From positions 1,054,001 to 1,118,000 of the forward strand of contig NZ_JACHLE010000001.1 of the NCBI RefSeq assembly GCF_014204415.1: 64,000 nucleotides of DNA, in the 5' to 3' direction. Shown here in pieces: positions 26,603-35,538 of this stretch. Numbering within the stretch: the stretch's first letter is position 1; every line of letters starts with the position of its first letter. The position numbers and the translations under genes were made by a program. Origin of the DNA: Chryseobacterium defluvii. Its GTDB lineage: Bacteria > Bacteroidota > Bacteroidia > Flavobacteriales > Weeksellaceae. A model generated the notes under the pieces. The model was given only the letters and a program-made list of their open reading frames with translations. It did no database searches and was not told the origin of the DNA.

Positions 26603-28459
26603 ATGAAAAAAATAGCACTTACTTTAGGAGTTTTAGCTGCCGTTCTGGTGAATGCGCAGTCCATTAAAACCACTATAGACCTTGTGAATGTAAAAGATGA
26701 TAAGGTAGCCGTAACCATGGAATTCCCGAAAATGAAGTCCGGTGATGTGAAGTTCCATTTTCCTAAAACGGTTCCCGGAACTTATTCTGTAGACGATTAC
26801 GGAAGATTTGTGGAAGGCATTAAATTTTTTGATAATAAAGGAAAAGAACTGACCTATACAAAGGTGAATGATAATACGTATGCTCTTAAAAATGCACAGA
26901 ATCTGAGCAAGATTTCTTACCTTGTGAATGACAGCTTTGATGAGGAAATGGATGCTTCAAAGCATAAGGCAGTATTTTCTCCTTCGGGAACGGATATCGA
27001 GCAGGGAAAAGTATATCTGATCAACACTCACGGTTTCATCGGATATATAGATAATATGCAGGATGTGCCTTATCAGCTGGTTGTTCAGAAACCTTCCGAT
27101 TTTTATGGTACAACAGCTCTGGTAGACCAGGATAAATCAGACGCTACAGATACTTATACATTGGCTAATTATGCCAAATTAACGGATTCTCCTCTGATGT
27201 ATACGAAGCCTGATTATATCACCTTCAATGCGGGAGGTATGGATCTTGTTCTGGGAGTTTATTCTCCGACAGGAAAGTATAAGGCTTCGGATTTCAAAGA
27301 TAACCTGGAAAAGATGGTTATTGCTCAGAAAAAATTCCTGGGTGATATGAATACGAATAAGAAGTATGCAATCATGCTTTATCTTTCCGGGACGGGAGAA
27401 CCTCAGATCAAAGGTTTCGGGGCTTTGGAACATCATGAATCCACCAGTGTGGTTTTACCGGAAATGATGCCGAAAGAAGCTATTGATCAAACGATTACCG
27501 ATGTGGTTTCTCATGAGTTTTTCCATACGGTGAATCCTTTGAAAACGCATTCTGAAGAGATCCATTATTTTGATTATGCAGATCCTAAAATGTCTCAGCA
27601 TCTTTGGATGTATGAGGGCGGAACCGAATATTTTGCCAATCTGTTCCAGATCCAGGAAGGACTGATCAATAAAAATGAATTCCTGCAAAGAATCAGTGAA
27701 AAAATTGCCAATTCTAAAAATTACAATGATACGATGCCGTTTACGGTAATGAGTAAAAATGTACTTCTGGATCAATATAAGGATCAATACAGGAATGTTT
27801 ACGAAAAAGGTGCTCTTCTGGCCATGTGTCTGGATATTGAATTAAGAAAGTTATCAAATGGTGAAATGGGTTACCGTGATATGATCAGAAAACTGTCTCA
27901 GAGATTCGGAGAGAACAAGCCTTTTAAAGATGACAAATTAATTGATGAGCTGGTAACTGTTACCGGGTATCCGCAGGTAAAAGATTTTTACAAAAAATAC
28001 ATCGCCGGAGATCAGCCAACTCCTTACACAGAGTATTTAAATATGGTAGGTGTAGAAATAAATAAAAAAGAATCATCTCCTATTTTCTGGTTCATCAAAG
28101 ACCCGAACCAGACAGGATATGATGATAAAAACAATGCTTTCGCCTTCGATGAGAGCTCTGCTTTATCTCCTTTTTCAAAAAGCATAGGATTCAAAATCAC
28201 AGATCAGGTTTTTGCATTGGACGGAAAAACCATTAACATTCAAAACGCCCAGGAGTTTGTGGGCTACGCACAAAGCATTAAAGAAGGGCAAAATGTTACG
28301 GTTACCGTTTTAAGAAAAAATGGAGACAAAACCGAGAAAATAGACCTTAAAGGAAAAGCTATCTTAGATAAAATATCTATAGAAACACTTCAGTTCAAGG
28401 CCAACCCGACTCCGGCAGAACAAAAACTGCAGGATCAGTGGCTGACCGGTAAAAAATAA
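26603..28459 (+). CDS. M61 family peptidase with PDZ domain
   Basis: Exported glycyl-aminopeptidase-like enzyme, 618 aa from ATG 26603, Sec signal ending AVLVNAQ. An N-terminal beta domain is followed by the zinc site H304-E-F-F-H308 with Glu338 in WMYEGGTEYF, and a C-terminal PDZ domain (about residues 510-590, GFKITDQVFALDGKTI). A longer reading frame opens at 26417, but its first 62 residues are not signal-like and cover repeat DNA, so they are rejected. It follows the M1 peptidase on the same strand, suggesting joint peptide breakdown in the periplasm. A terminator follows at 28466-28494. Confidence 0.93.
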   Translation: MKKIALTLGVLAAVLVNAQSIKTTIDLVNVKDDKVAVTMEFPKMKSGDVKFHFPKTVPGTYSVDDYGRFVEGIKFFDNKGKELTYTKVNDNTYALKNAQNLSKISYLVNDSFDEEMDASKHKAVFSPSGTDIEQGKVYLINTHGFIGYIDNMQDVPYQLVVQKPSDFYGTTALVDQDKSDATDTYTLANYAKLTDSPLMYTKPDYITFNAGGMDLVLGVYSPTGKYKASDFKDNLEKMVIAQKKFLGDMNTNKKYAIMLYLSGTGEPQIKGFGALEHHESTSVVLPEMMPKEAIDQTITDVVSHEFFHTVNPLKTHSEEIHYFDYADPKMSQHLWMYEGGTEYFANLFQIQEGLINKNEFLQRISEKIANSKNYNDTMPFTVMSKNVLLDQYKDQYRNVYEKGALLAMCLDIELRKLSNGEMGYRDMIRKLSQRFGENKPFKDDKLIDELVTVTGYPQVKDFYKKYIAGDQPTPYTEYLNMVGVEINKKESSPIFWFIKDPNQTGYDDKNNAFAFDESSALSPFSKSIGFKITDQVFALDGKTINIQNAQEFVGYAQSIKEGQNVTVTVLRKNGDKTEKIDLKGKAILDKISIETLQFKANPTPAEQKLQDQWLTGKK

Positions 28460-28465
28460 ACAATA

Positions 28466-28494
28466 AAAAGCAGGGAAAATTTCCCTGCTTTTTT
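28466..28494. terminator. Bidirectional terminator between M61 and hypothetical gene
   Basis: AAAAGCAGGGAAA and TTTCCCTGCTTTT form a perfect stem with an A-run on the left and T-run on the right. It serves the convergent genes on both sides. Confidence 0.85.
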
Positions 28495-29392
28495 ATTCAA
28501 TCTCTGAATTTTCAGATTCTATTTTACTTTTCCACTTTTCAAGTTCAAGGGAAGGCAATCCATACATTTTCCTTCTTTTCTTTACGGTATCATAGGGAAC
28601 ATCGTCCTGAAGTTTATCTACATATAAAGAGGTCCCATCGTCTCCAAAATAATAGCTCCTGGTATTTTCAATATTTTTAAGAGCGAGAAAATTCTTCATT
28701 TCTATGGGTTCCGCAGCACCCTTTTTTACATTTTCATACAATATTTTATAAATGATTTCATACTGCTGCTCATTTTTATTGAAATGAATAAAAAGCGGGA
28801 TAAGAAACACTTTTGATCCCATATGAATGTTCTGAACGGTAGGATATCCGTATTTTGCATAAATTTCAAAATTTTCTGCATTAACCTCTTTTTCGGCTTC
28901 CATTCTTTTCGGGCTTTGGTCTAAGCTCCTTATTTTATTGATCCCATCTATATATTCCTGCTTTAAATTATTTTTATGGAACTGTTCTGTCTCTTTAATT
29001 TTCTGATCATTAAAACCATTTTCAGCATAAACTTTTTTAAGGATATCATCTGTACCAATGGTTGAGGAATTATACCCCCAAAGCATGATCAGATCGTTCA
29101 AATAAGGCCTGTAGTCCCGTTTCACACCCAGTTTTTCACCCAACACAATGTAAGTTTTCATTTCATAGTAGAACATTGTATTTCTGGGTTTATATATTTT
29201 GAACAGGTCATCTAACTTATCAAAGGACTCTTTCTCTTTACCAATCATCTTGAGGCTGTCCGCTTTGTACATTTCCTGATAATACGGAAGGTAATCGACT
29301 TCTTTTTCTAAATATTTATCAGGTTGCTGGCCTTTAAGGAAAGCCATAGGAAGTAGAGAAAAAGTTATGAATACATTCAAAGATCTCACCAT
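28493..29392 (-). CDS. Hypothetical exported protein, DUF6624-like
   Basis: 299 aa, Sec signal ending FLKGQ. The mature part is mostly helical and charged, with tandem helix pairs in the first half (KADSLKMIGKEKESFDKL). The second half (YAKYGYPTVQNIHMGS, then an IPLFIHFNKNEQQYE-type helix and a final LYVDKLQDD) recalls DUF6624 proteins of Bacteroidetes, whose role is unknown. The resemblance is by eye and uncertain. The gene begins 31 bp after the histidine kinase stop and may be the third gene of the dacB operon. Confidence 0.7.
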   Translation of the reverse strand: MVRSLNVFITFSLLPMAFLKGQQPDKYLEKEVDYLPYYQEMYKADSLKMIGKEKESFDKLDDLFKIYKPRNTMFYYEMKTYIVLGEKLGVKRDYRPYLNDLIMLWGYNSSTIGTDDILKKVYAENGFNDQKIKETEQFHKNNLKQEYIDGINKIRSLDQSPKRMEAEKEVNAENFEIYAKYGYPTVQNIHMGSKVFLIPLFIHFNKNEQQYEIIYKILYENVKKGAAEPIEMKNFLALKNIENTRSYYFGDDGTSLYVDKLQDDVPYDTVKKRRKMYGLPSLELEKWKSKIESENSEIE

Positions 29393-29423
29393 CTTTAGTT
29401 TTATAGTGTTGAATAAGTATAAT

Positions 29424-30575
29424 TTACATTTTCTTGATCATGATCCTGAAAGTAGTCCCTTTTCCTGGTTCGGTCTGGGAGATCCTGATATCACCGTTAT
29501 GGTATTCCTGTACTACTCTTTTTGCCAGAGACAATCCCAGTCCCCAGCCTCTTTTTTTCGTAGAATACCCCGGTTTAAAGGCATTGACAGCCTGCCGTTT
29601 CGTCATCCCGCCTCCGGTATCTTTTACCTCGATCAGGATATTTTTGTTTCTTTCAAAAACAGACATCAGTATTGATCCCTCCCCTTTCATTGCATCCACG
29701 GCATTTTTTACTAAATTTTCAATAACCCAACTCATCAGGATCCTGTTATGCGGAACCAGTATATTATAAGTTGGAAGATGTAAAGTAAAGTTGATCTTCT
29801 TTGAGATCCTGGATTTTAAGTAATCATAATTTTCCCGTATCGTTTCATTGAAGTTAAGGTCGTTCAGCTCAGGTACGGAACCTATTTTTGAAAATCTTTC
29901 AGAAATGGTTTTCAGTCTTTCAATATCCTTTTCAATTTCACTCACTCCTTCTGATTCCGGATTTTCCAGCTTCATAATCTCCATCCATCCGATCATGGAA
30001 GACAAAGGAGTTCCTATTTGGTGGGCTGTTTCCTTGGCCAAACCTGCCCAGAGATACCCTTCGTCCGTTTTCTTTACGGTCTTTAAAAACCAGAATGTAA
30101 ATAATAAATAGGAAAGTATAAATAATCCCAGAAAATAGGGATAATACTGTAAAGTATTAAGCAATTTTGAATTGTCATAGTACACAAACTGATTGTTGCC
30201 ATCAGGAACTTTAATCTCGATAGGAGGATAGCTTTTAGCCATTTTTTTAGCTAAAGCAGTTATTTTAGCGGTATCATTTTCAATTTCTTTAGAGATATTC
30301 CTGTGAACCATTGGCCTGTCCTGTTTATCCAGTACGATCATAGGAATTGTAGTATTAGAACTATAGATTTTAAGAATCAGCTCCTGTACCTCTAAGCTGG
30401 GAGTAACTTCCTGCTGAAATTTCAGTGCGCTGACCAAAATATCAACCCTTTTTATTTCTTCTTTTTTAAGATAATTAATAAATAAGGTAGAAGCAACCAC
30501 AATAACTGCCACGACAAGGGTCATTAATACAAAAATAAACCAGTTATTGAATCTTGCAAGTATGGATTTTCTCAA
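29424..30575 (-). CDS. Sensor histidine kinase
   Basis: Membrane signalling kinase, 383 aa. Two membrane helices (about 12-34 and 146-165) enclose a periplasmic sensor loop of about 110 residues. No HAMP domain is evident. The dimerisation helix holds the phospho-acceptor His185 in KETAHQIGTPLSSM. The ATPase domain shows VIENLVKNAVDAMKGEG (N box), VKDTGGGM (G1) and GWGLGLSLAKRVV (G2). No response regulator gene adjoins it, so its partner is elsewhere. It lies 6 bp after dacB, which suggests cell-wall state as a possible signal (inference). Confidence 0.92.
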   Translation of the reverse strand: MRKSILARFNNWFIFVLMTLVVAVIVVASTLFINYLKKEEIKRVDILVSALKFQQEVTPSLEVQELILKIYSSNTTIPMIVLDKQDRPMVHRNISKEIENDTAKITALAKKMAKSYPPIEIKVPDGNNQFVYYDNSKLLNTLQYYPYFLGLFILSYLLFTFWFLKTVKKTDEGYLWAGLAKETAHQIGTPLSSMIGWMEIMKLENPESEGVSEIEKDIERLKTISERFSKIGSVPELNDLNFNETIRENYDYLKSRISKKINFTLHLPTYNILVPHNRILMSWVIENLVKNAVDAMKGEGSILMSVFERNKNILIEVKDTGGGMTKRQAVNAFKPGYSTKKRGWGLGLSLAKRVVQEYHNGDIRISQTEPGKGTTFRIMIKKM

Positions 30576-30581
30576 AGCAAC

Positions 30582-31955
30582 TTATTTTAAAACATTCAGG
30601 ATCTTCTGCAGCTCCGCACTTCCGCTTCCCTGATAATTATTAATGATAACGGAAAATATATATTTTTTACCGTCTTTGGAAGTATGATAGCCCGCGTAGG
30701 ACTTGGTATCCCGCATGGTCCCGCTTTTCATTTTCATGCCGTTATCCTGAATGGGAAAGCCATCGTAATAAGACTCAAACCAAGGCTGTTTTTTAGCATA
30801 TGCCAATGCCTGCACCTCTGCCCTTGCCGAAGCATAATTTTGAGGGGAAAGCCCGCTGCCGTCTGCAAAGTTGATCATATTTGCATTAATGCCTTTTGAC
30901 TTCCAGAATTCTTTAAGGTAGGCAACACCGCTTTTAAAGCTCGAATTTCCTTTTTTCTCCTTTCCCAGTGTTTTGATCAGGGTTTCCCCGTACAGGTTTA
31001 CACTTTTCCTCAAAAACCAGTAGATGATCTTATCCAGTGTCGGGGACTGATAGGTCAGAATAATATTATTTTTCGGAGTTTCCAAAGGTTGTTTTCCCTC
31101 TATTTCAAGCTGTGAATTTGTAATAATTTTTCCTGAAAGCTCAATTCCGGATTCTTTCAGCCATTGCTTAACCTCAGCTCCCAATTGCAAAGGAGGATTA
31201 GGAGTAGATCCTGAAACTGTCACCGTTTTTCCTGCCGGCAGAGTTCCGTTGATCAAAGCTACCTCCGAATGGGGTGCCGTAAAGATCAGGCTTTGATCCG
31301 AACTTCCGCCTGCCTTAAGGTCGTTCAGCCATTTTATTCCTTCCAGAGGATAAGAAAAGCTTTTGAAATCTGTTCCGTTAATATTAATGTCAAACTGATT
31401 TTCTCTCCAGTTCACGCCCCAAACTCCTGCTCCATAGTAATTACCCAAATCATCCCACGGCCAGCCTCCCGGAATCGTCTGATGGTCAAAATAGGAATCA
31501 TCGATCACCAGATCTCCTGATATTTTTGTAATTCCGGATTTTTTTACAGCATCCATTAGCTTTTGCTTAAAGCTTTCCGGTTTATATGCCTCATAACGCC
31601 AGCTTCCTAAAGTAGGGTCTCCGTTTGAGCTGATGAAAAGATTTCCGTTCAGAACACCACCCGAGATATTCCCAGAATAGGCTGATGTTGTTTTATAGGT
31701 ATAATTTTTCCCTAGGGTCTCCAAAGCAGCGGCAGCCGTGAATATTTTCTGTGTAGAAGCCGTAGAAAGCCCTTTATTTCCCTGATATTCATAGATAAAA
31801 TTTCCGTTATCATCTGCTACATATAATGATAAGCTGGAAGCAATAGCCCCGGAAGAATCCATCAGATCTTTGGCAGCCTTGTCCAGTTTTTGGGTTATAT
31901 TTTGAGCAAAAACAGCCTGCGTCGATAAAGCCAGAACAGCAAATGCTTTTTTCAT
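30582..31955 (-). CDS. dacB: D-alanyl-D-alanine carboxypeptidase/endopeptidase (PBP4 type)
   Basis: Periplasmic class C penicillin-binding protein that trims peptidoglycan stem peptides and cross-links, 457 aa, Sec signal ending AVFAQ. The catalytic S67-T-Q-K70 tetrad lies in STASTQKIF. The second motif region is ADGSGLSPQNY near residue 365 and the third is MKSGTMRD near residue 405, in the order expected. A large insert between motif 1 and motif 2 is typical of the PBP4 family. It heads an operon with the histidine kinase 6 bp downstream, under a promoter box at 31972-31979. Confidence 0.94.
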   Translation of the reverse strand: MKKAFAVLALSTQAVFAQNITQKLDKAAKDLMDSSGAIASSLSLYVADDNGNFIYEYQGNKGLSTASTQKIFTAAAALETLGKNYTYKTTSAYSGNISGGVLNGNLFISSNGDPTLGSWRYEAYKPESFKQKLMDAVKKSGITKISGDLVIDDSYFDHQTIPGGWPWDDLGNYYGAGVWGVNWRENQFDININGTDFKSFSYPLEGIKWLNDLKAGGSSDQSLIFTAPHSEVALINGTLPAGKTVTVSGSTPNPPLQLGAEVKQWLKESGIELSGKIITNSQLEIEGKQPLETPKNNIILTYQSPTLDKIIYWFLRKSVNLYGETLIKTLGKEKKGNSSFKSGVAYLKEFWKSKGINANMINFADGSGLSPQNYASARAEVQALAYAKKQPWFESYYDGFPIQDNGMKMKSGTMRDTKSYAGYHTSKDGKKYIFSVIINNYQGSGSAELQKILNVLK

Positions 31956-31971
31956 TATCCTGTTGTTTATT

Positions 31972-31979
31972 CAAATATA
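31972..31979 (-). promoter_or_regulatory. -7 box of the dacB-histidine kinase operon
   Basis: Minus-strand TATATTTG matches TAnnTTTG, 16 bp before the dacB ATG. Confidence 0.55.
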
Positions 31980-32005
31980 GTAAAATAAGAGATGCTGATG
32001 CTCAG

Positions 32006-32698
32006 TTACAGCTTACTTCCGGCTTCTACCTCGTACGGTTCTTTTCCTTTTTCAAAAATTCTTGTCAGTTCGCTTCCTTCTACAGTGATCGTATCTCCTA
32101 TCTTTCTGATCCAGTTTCCTTCCCGTAATCCCACTACTTTAAGGTCATTTTGGGTCAGGAATTCCCTGATCCGGGTCTCACGGGTTTCTCCGTTGTGCTT
32201 CAGATCCGGATTGGGATCTAAATAGTGCGGATTAATATTAAAAGGAACCAGTCCCATACAGTCAAAACTTGGCGGATACACAATAGGCATATCATTCGTG
32301 GTTCTCATATTCTGTCCCCCGATATTACTTCCGGCACTGCATCCGAGATAGGGTTTTCCGCCCTCAGCATTTCGCTTTAAAACAGACATCAACCCTTCCT
32401 CATGAAGGGTTTTTACCAATAAAAAAGTGTTTCCTCCGCCTGTAAAATACCCTTTGGCATTATTCAACGCTTCGGCCTTATTTTCAAATTCGTGCAATCC
32501 TTTCACCCTGACATTGAGAGTTTCGAAAAAAGAGCGTGCTTTTTGAGTATAATCATCATGGGAAATTCCTCCCGGTCTTGCGAACGGAATGAAAATAATT
32601 TCATCTATTCCTTCATATAGTTTTACTAATTCCTCTCTTAAATATTCCAGATATTCTCCTCCGAAAAGTGTGGATGTGGATGCCAGTATGATGTTCAT
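32006..32698 (-). CDS. pepE: Dipeptidase E (alpha-aspartyl dipeptidase)
   Basis: Cytoplasmic S51 serine peptidase that cleaves dipeptides with N-terminal aspartate, 230 aa. The nucleophile Ser121 lies in LGCSAGSNIGG, preceded by the GYFTGGGNTFLL motif. The ending FALMG-type region is replaced by VEGSELTRIFEKGKEP, which fits the family. Length matches bacterial PepE (about 230). It stands alone; the gap upstream carries short ATAAGTTATGA repeats and no clear -7 box. Confidence 0.92.
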   Translation of the reverse strand: MNIILASTSTLFGGEYLEYLREELVKLYEGIDEIIFIPFARPGGISHDDYTQKARSFFETLNVRVKGLHEFENKAEALNNAKGYFTGGGNTFLLVKTLHEEGLMSVLKRNAEGGKPYLGCSAGSNIGGQNMRTTNDMPIVYPPSFDCMGLVPFNINPHYLDPNPDLKHNGETRETRIREFLTQNDLKVVGLREGNWIRKIGDTITVEGSELTRIFEKGKEPYEVEAGSKL

Positions 32699-32835
32699 TA
32701 TTTTTAGTTATAAGTTATGAATTATAAGTTATGAGTTATGAATGGTTGATATTTTATTTGGAGATGCCCAAAGGAATAAATGATAATTGATGAATGATAG
32801 ATCATTTCTCATATAAAATTAAAATTCATAATTTT

Positions 32836-32882
32836 CCTTTGTCATATGAAAGTTTACGAATGTAGTTCACGAAGCATCCTGG
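32836..32882. repeat. GTCAT-type intergenic repeat fragment
   Basis: TTTGTCATATGAAAG then TTTACGAATGTAGTTC and ACGAAGCATCCTGG, matching arm pieces of the palindrome at 15942-16062. It lies between pepE and the DUF1905 gene, where no gene is visible. Confidence 0.4.
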
Positions 32883-32902
32883 TAACGGTTTAAATTAGGT
32901 TT

Positions 32903-33391
32903 TTATTTTATGGTCTTTCCAAAGAAATCTGTTTCACCATTCAGGTACCTGAGAATCTTATCTACGTTTCTCTGAATACTTTCTTCTGTTTTAAGGTGAT
33001 TGATATAACGGATCAGTTCATGTCTTCTTGACGGGATCAGATTTTCAAAGTTCTTCTGTGCAACCGGGCTTTCCCTGATCGCCTGTTCCAGTTTTGGATG
33101 TATGGGAATGCTCCGGTCTGTATCATCATATTCTACTGAAACTTCTATCGTTTCCCCTATCCTTTTCGGTGAATCCTTCAGCATCGTTAGATTAATATAA
33201 AGCCTCCATTCCCCCAGGTATTTCATCAGGTTTTGTCTGAATTCCTTCCCGTTTACGGTTCCTCTCACCGGGATCGGACTTTTATTTTTCCCGGAAGCAC
33301 TGAAGATGGTATCCAGTATTTCTTCAGGAACAAAAACAAAGGGATTGATCCCGATAATTTCAAGCTTTGCTATAAAATGGTCACCTTTCAT
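32903..33391 (-). CDS. DUF1905/YdeI-type domain protein
   Basis: Soluble cytoplasmic protein of 162 aa from ATG 33391. The first half is a DUF1905-type small beta barrel (FIAKLEIIGINPFVFVPE, PIPVRGTVNGKEF). The C-terminal part (IPIHPKLEQAIRESPVAQ then FENLIPSRRHELIRYINHLK and KTEESIQRNVDKI) matches the YdeI/OmpD-associated helical region. The reading frame runs on to 33457, but the extra 22 residues read into repeat DNA. The biochemical role is not established for this family. Probably monocistronic. Confidence 0.82.
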   Translation of the reverse strand: MKGDHFIAKLEIIGINPFVFVPEEILDTIFSASGKNKSPIPVRGTVNGKEFRQNLMKYLGEWRLYINLTMLKDSPKRIGETIEVSVEYDDTDRSIPIHPKLEQAIRESPVAQKNFENLIPSRRHELIRYINHLKTEESIQRNVDKILRYLNGETDFFGKTIK

Positions 33392-33412
33392 AGTTAACAA
33401 ATTTACATTTTT

Positions 33413-33672
33413 TATGTAGAGTTTGTCTAAGCTTTTATTTCTCACCACAAAAGTCACAAAAGATTATAAACACTTTAGTTATTCAAGTTAAAATAATTGT
33501 GCGTATTAAAGTCCATATAAGGTACCTCTTCCGATTGAGCTCAAAAGTATTTTTCCAAAAAAGCATGAGCGTTCCTTTTTAACTTTATAAATAGACTTGT
33601 AAAATTAGCTTAAGTGTTCAAAAAGCATTTGAGATCTAGTTCTCCTAATAAGTTTAAACAGATTTGTAATAA
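33413..33672. repeat. Degenerate MITE-like element, copy C
   Basis: The left end GAGTTTGTCTAAGC then TTTTATTTCTCACCACAAAAG resembles the terminal repeat of copies A and B. The right end AATAAGTTTAAACAGA is a shortened inverse. The interior has drifted beyond clear alignment. It occupies most of the 392-bp gap before the transaldolase gene. Confidence 0.45.
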
Positions 33673-33754
33673 ACGAAAAACCCAACTCATAATTCATGAC
33701 TTATAACTCATAACTTTTAACTCTATTAAAATTTTCCACTCACAAAGTAATCGT

Positions 33755-33762
33755 TATCTTTG
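33755..33762 (+). promoter_or_regulatory. -7 box of the transaldolase-like gene
   Basis: TATCTTTG matches TAnnTTTG, 21 bp before ATG 33784. It overlaps the upstream alternative start at 33760 and so disfavours it. Confidence 0.6.
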
Positions 33763-33783
33763 CCAATAAATCTATTTAACAAA

Positions 33784-34437
33784 ATGAAATTTTTTATTGA
33801 CACTGCTAATCTTGATCAGATTAAAGAAGCGAAAGACCTTGGGATCCTTGATGGGGTAACGACCAACCCGTCATTAATGGCCAAAGAAGGAATTCAGGGA
33901 GCTGAAGCGATCAAAAACCATTACAAAACGATCTGCGAGATCGTAGACGGAGATATTTCTGCGGAAGTACTTTCCACTACATATGAAGAAATGATCAAAG
34001 AGGGTGAAGAGCTGGCTGCCATCCATCCTAATATTGTGGTAAAGATCCCGATGATCAAAGACGGTATAAAAGCATTAAAGTATTTTTCCGATAAAGGGAT
34101 CAAAACCAACTGTACACTGATCTTCTCTGCAGGCCAGGCTCTTTTGGCTGCAAAAGCAGGTGCTACTTATGTTTCCCCCTTCCTGGGAAGACTGGATGAT
34201 ATTTCCACTGACGGATTAAATCTTATCCAGGAGATTCGTCTGATCTTTGATAACTATATGTATGAAACTGAAATTCTGGCAGCTTCCATCCGTCATTCCA
34301 TGCATATTATCGATTGTGCGAAGATCGGGGCTGATGTTATTACTTCTCCGCTTCCTCCGATCCTGAGCCTATTAAAGCATCCTTTAACGGATAACGGCCT
34401 GGCACAGTTTATTGCAGATTCTAAAAAATTAGCTTAA
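33784..34437 (+). CDS. Small-type transaldolase (TalC/FSA family)
   Basis: Class I aldolase of the short transaldolase family, 217 aa from ATG 33784. It opens with the family start [16 protein letters not shown], then [13 protein letters not shown]. The Schiff-base Lys87 lies in NIVVKIPM, and [19 protein letters not shown] and [11 protein letters not shown] follow. Such proteins act either as transaldolase in the pentose phosphate pathway or as fructose-6-phosphate aldolase; the sequence alone does not decide for me. It is monocistronic between its own promoter box and a strong terminator. Confidence 0.92.
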   Translation: MKFFIDTANLDQIKEAKDLGILDGVTTNPSLMAKEGIQGAEAIKNHYKTICEIVDGDISAEVLSTTYEEMIKEGEELAAIHPNIVVKIPMIKDGIKALKYFSDKGIKTNCTLIFSAGQALLAAKAGATYVSPFLGRLDDISTDGLNLIQEIRLIFDNYMYETEILAASIRHSMHIIDCAKIGADVITSPLPPILSLLKHPLTDNGLAQFIADSKKLA

Positions 34438-34456
34438 TTGCTGAATTACGATACTA

Positions 34457-34488
34457 AAAAAATCCCGAAACTGAGTTTCGGGATTTTT
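34457..34488 (+). terminator. Terminator of the transaldolase-like gene
   Basis: AAAATCCCGAAACT and AGTTTCGGGATTTT form a long stem with one or two loop bases, ending in a T-run. Confidence 0.88.
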
Positions 34489-34568
34489 ATGTTTATTTCA
34501 ACAGGTCATAAAAAAGCAGGGTGGCCAGCTTGTACCCCCCTGCCTCTGTATTAGAAAAATTATGTTTA

Positions 34569-35477
34569 TCAGTTGACCAGATCCGGCTCTATCGGATTGT
34601 TGTTCTTCTTTAAAGTTTCTCTGGTACTTTTTTCTATTTGCTTGAAGACCTGATTAGGATCTGAAATTTCTTTCCCGTCAGAGGTCTTTACTTTGAATGC
34701 CACTCTTGTATTATCACTTCCGCCGTTTCTCATCATCATTTCCCTCATGTTTTTAGTGGGATCATTCACATAGGCTTTCCATACTTTCCGGAACTGGTCT
34801 TTGGTCACTTCAATTTCTTTTCCTCCCATTCCTATGATCCTTACATTATTAGGCAGCTCGGCTTCTGTTTCGGCAGCGGGGGCCTGAACGGTTTTATTTC
34901 CTATCATTGTCATGATGTGTGACCCGGTAGAGTCTTCGATCTTTACGATCAGTCCCGGCAGTCCATAGAATTTATACGGTCCGTCCTGAAAAGGAAGGTC
35001 TGTACTGAACCATGCCGTCCATTCCCTTCCCCCAAAGGTTGTGGTAGCTTTCTGAGCATTATACTCTCCTATTTTTTCTTTTTCGGGGAGGATCTTCCAT
35101 TCCGGTTTTTTGTCTTCCTGAATTTTATACTGGTCTGTAGAAACACTTCTGAAAAGATAGGTTTTAAAATCCGGATATTGCTTGGTAACTTTGAAGGCAA
35201 CCTGCCCCGGTCTTTCTCTCCGGTTAATGCTGATATTTCCAGCCATGCCTCCTTTCAACTGCTTTTCCAGATCTGCTTTGGATGTTGAGTCTGCGACATA
35301 TTTATCATGGCTGTAATAGTTGGAGCCATTCTTATCAATATCCAGAAGCATCATTTCTTTCTTCACATCCGCTTTATCATTAGAATCCGGGATGTATTTG
35401 TATTCATAAAAGAATCTGTTGACCTGAGCATTAGCCAGAACGCTTAAAAGCAAAAAGAGTAAAAAATTATTTTTCAT
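34569..35477 (-). CDS. GLPGLI family exported protein
   Basis: Exported protein of 302 aa, Sec signal ending SVLANAQ. The family's defining block is visible in FQDGPYKFYGLPGLIVKIED, and WKILPEKEKIGEYNAQKAT and GREWTAWFSTDLP come just before it. GLPGLI proteins are frequent in Bacteroidetes and have no known function. Another ATG lies two codons upstream (35483). It follows the M56 gene by 61 bp on the same strand, so it may be a target or partner of the BlaI/M56 sensor pair (inference). Confidence 0.88.
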   Translation of the reverse strand: MKNNFLLFLLLSVLANAQVNRFFYEYKYIPDSNDKADVKKEMMLLDIDKNGSNYYSHDKYVADSTSKADLEKQLKGGMAGNISINRRERPGQVAFKVTKQYPDFKTYLFRSVSTDQYKIQEDKKPEWKILPEKEKIGEYNAQKATTTFGGREWTAWFSTDLPFQDGPYKFYGLPGLIVKIEDSTGSHIMTMIGNKTVQAPAAETEAELPNNVRIIGMGGKEIEVTKDQFRKVWKAYVNDPTKNMREMMMRNGGSDNTRVAFKVKTSDGKEISDPNQVFKQIEKSTRETLKKNNNPIEPDLVN

Positions 35478-35538
35478 ATGCATTTAATAAAGCTTTGTCA
35501 ATATAATATTTGCTATATTGACAAAGCATGTTGGAACT

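Noticed and set aside
34510..34552. Possible hairpin GCAGGG...CCCTGC after the GLPGLI gene.
   Set aside because: Arms of six bases with a large loop and no proper T tail in the minus direction; too weak to call.
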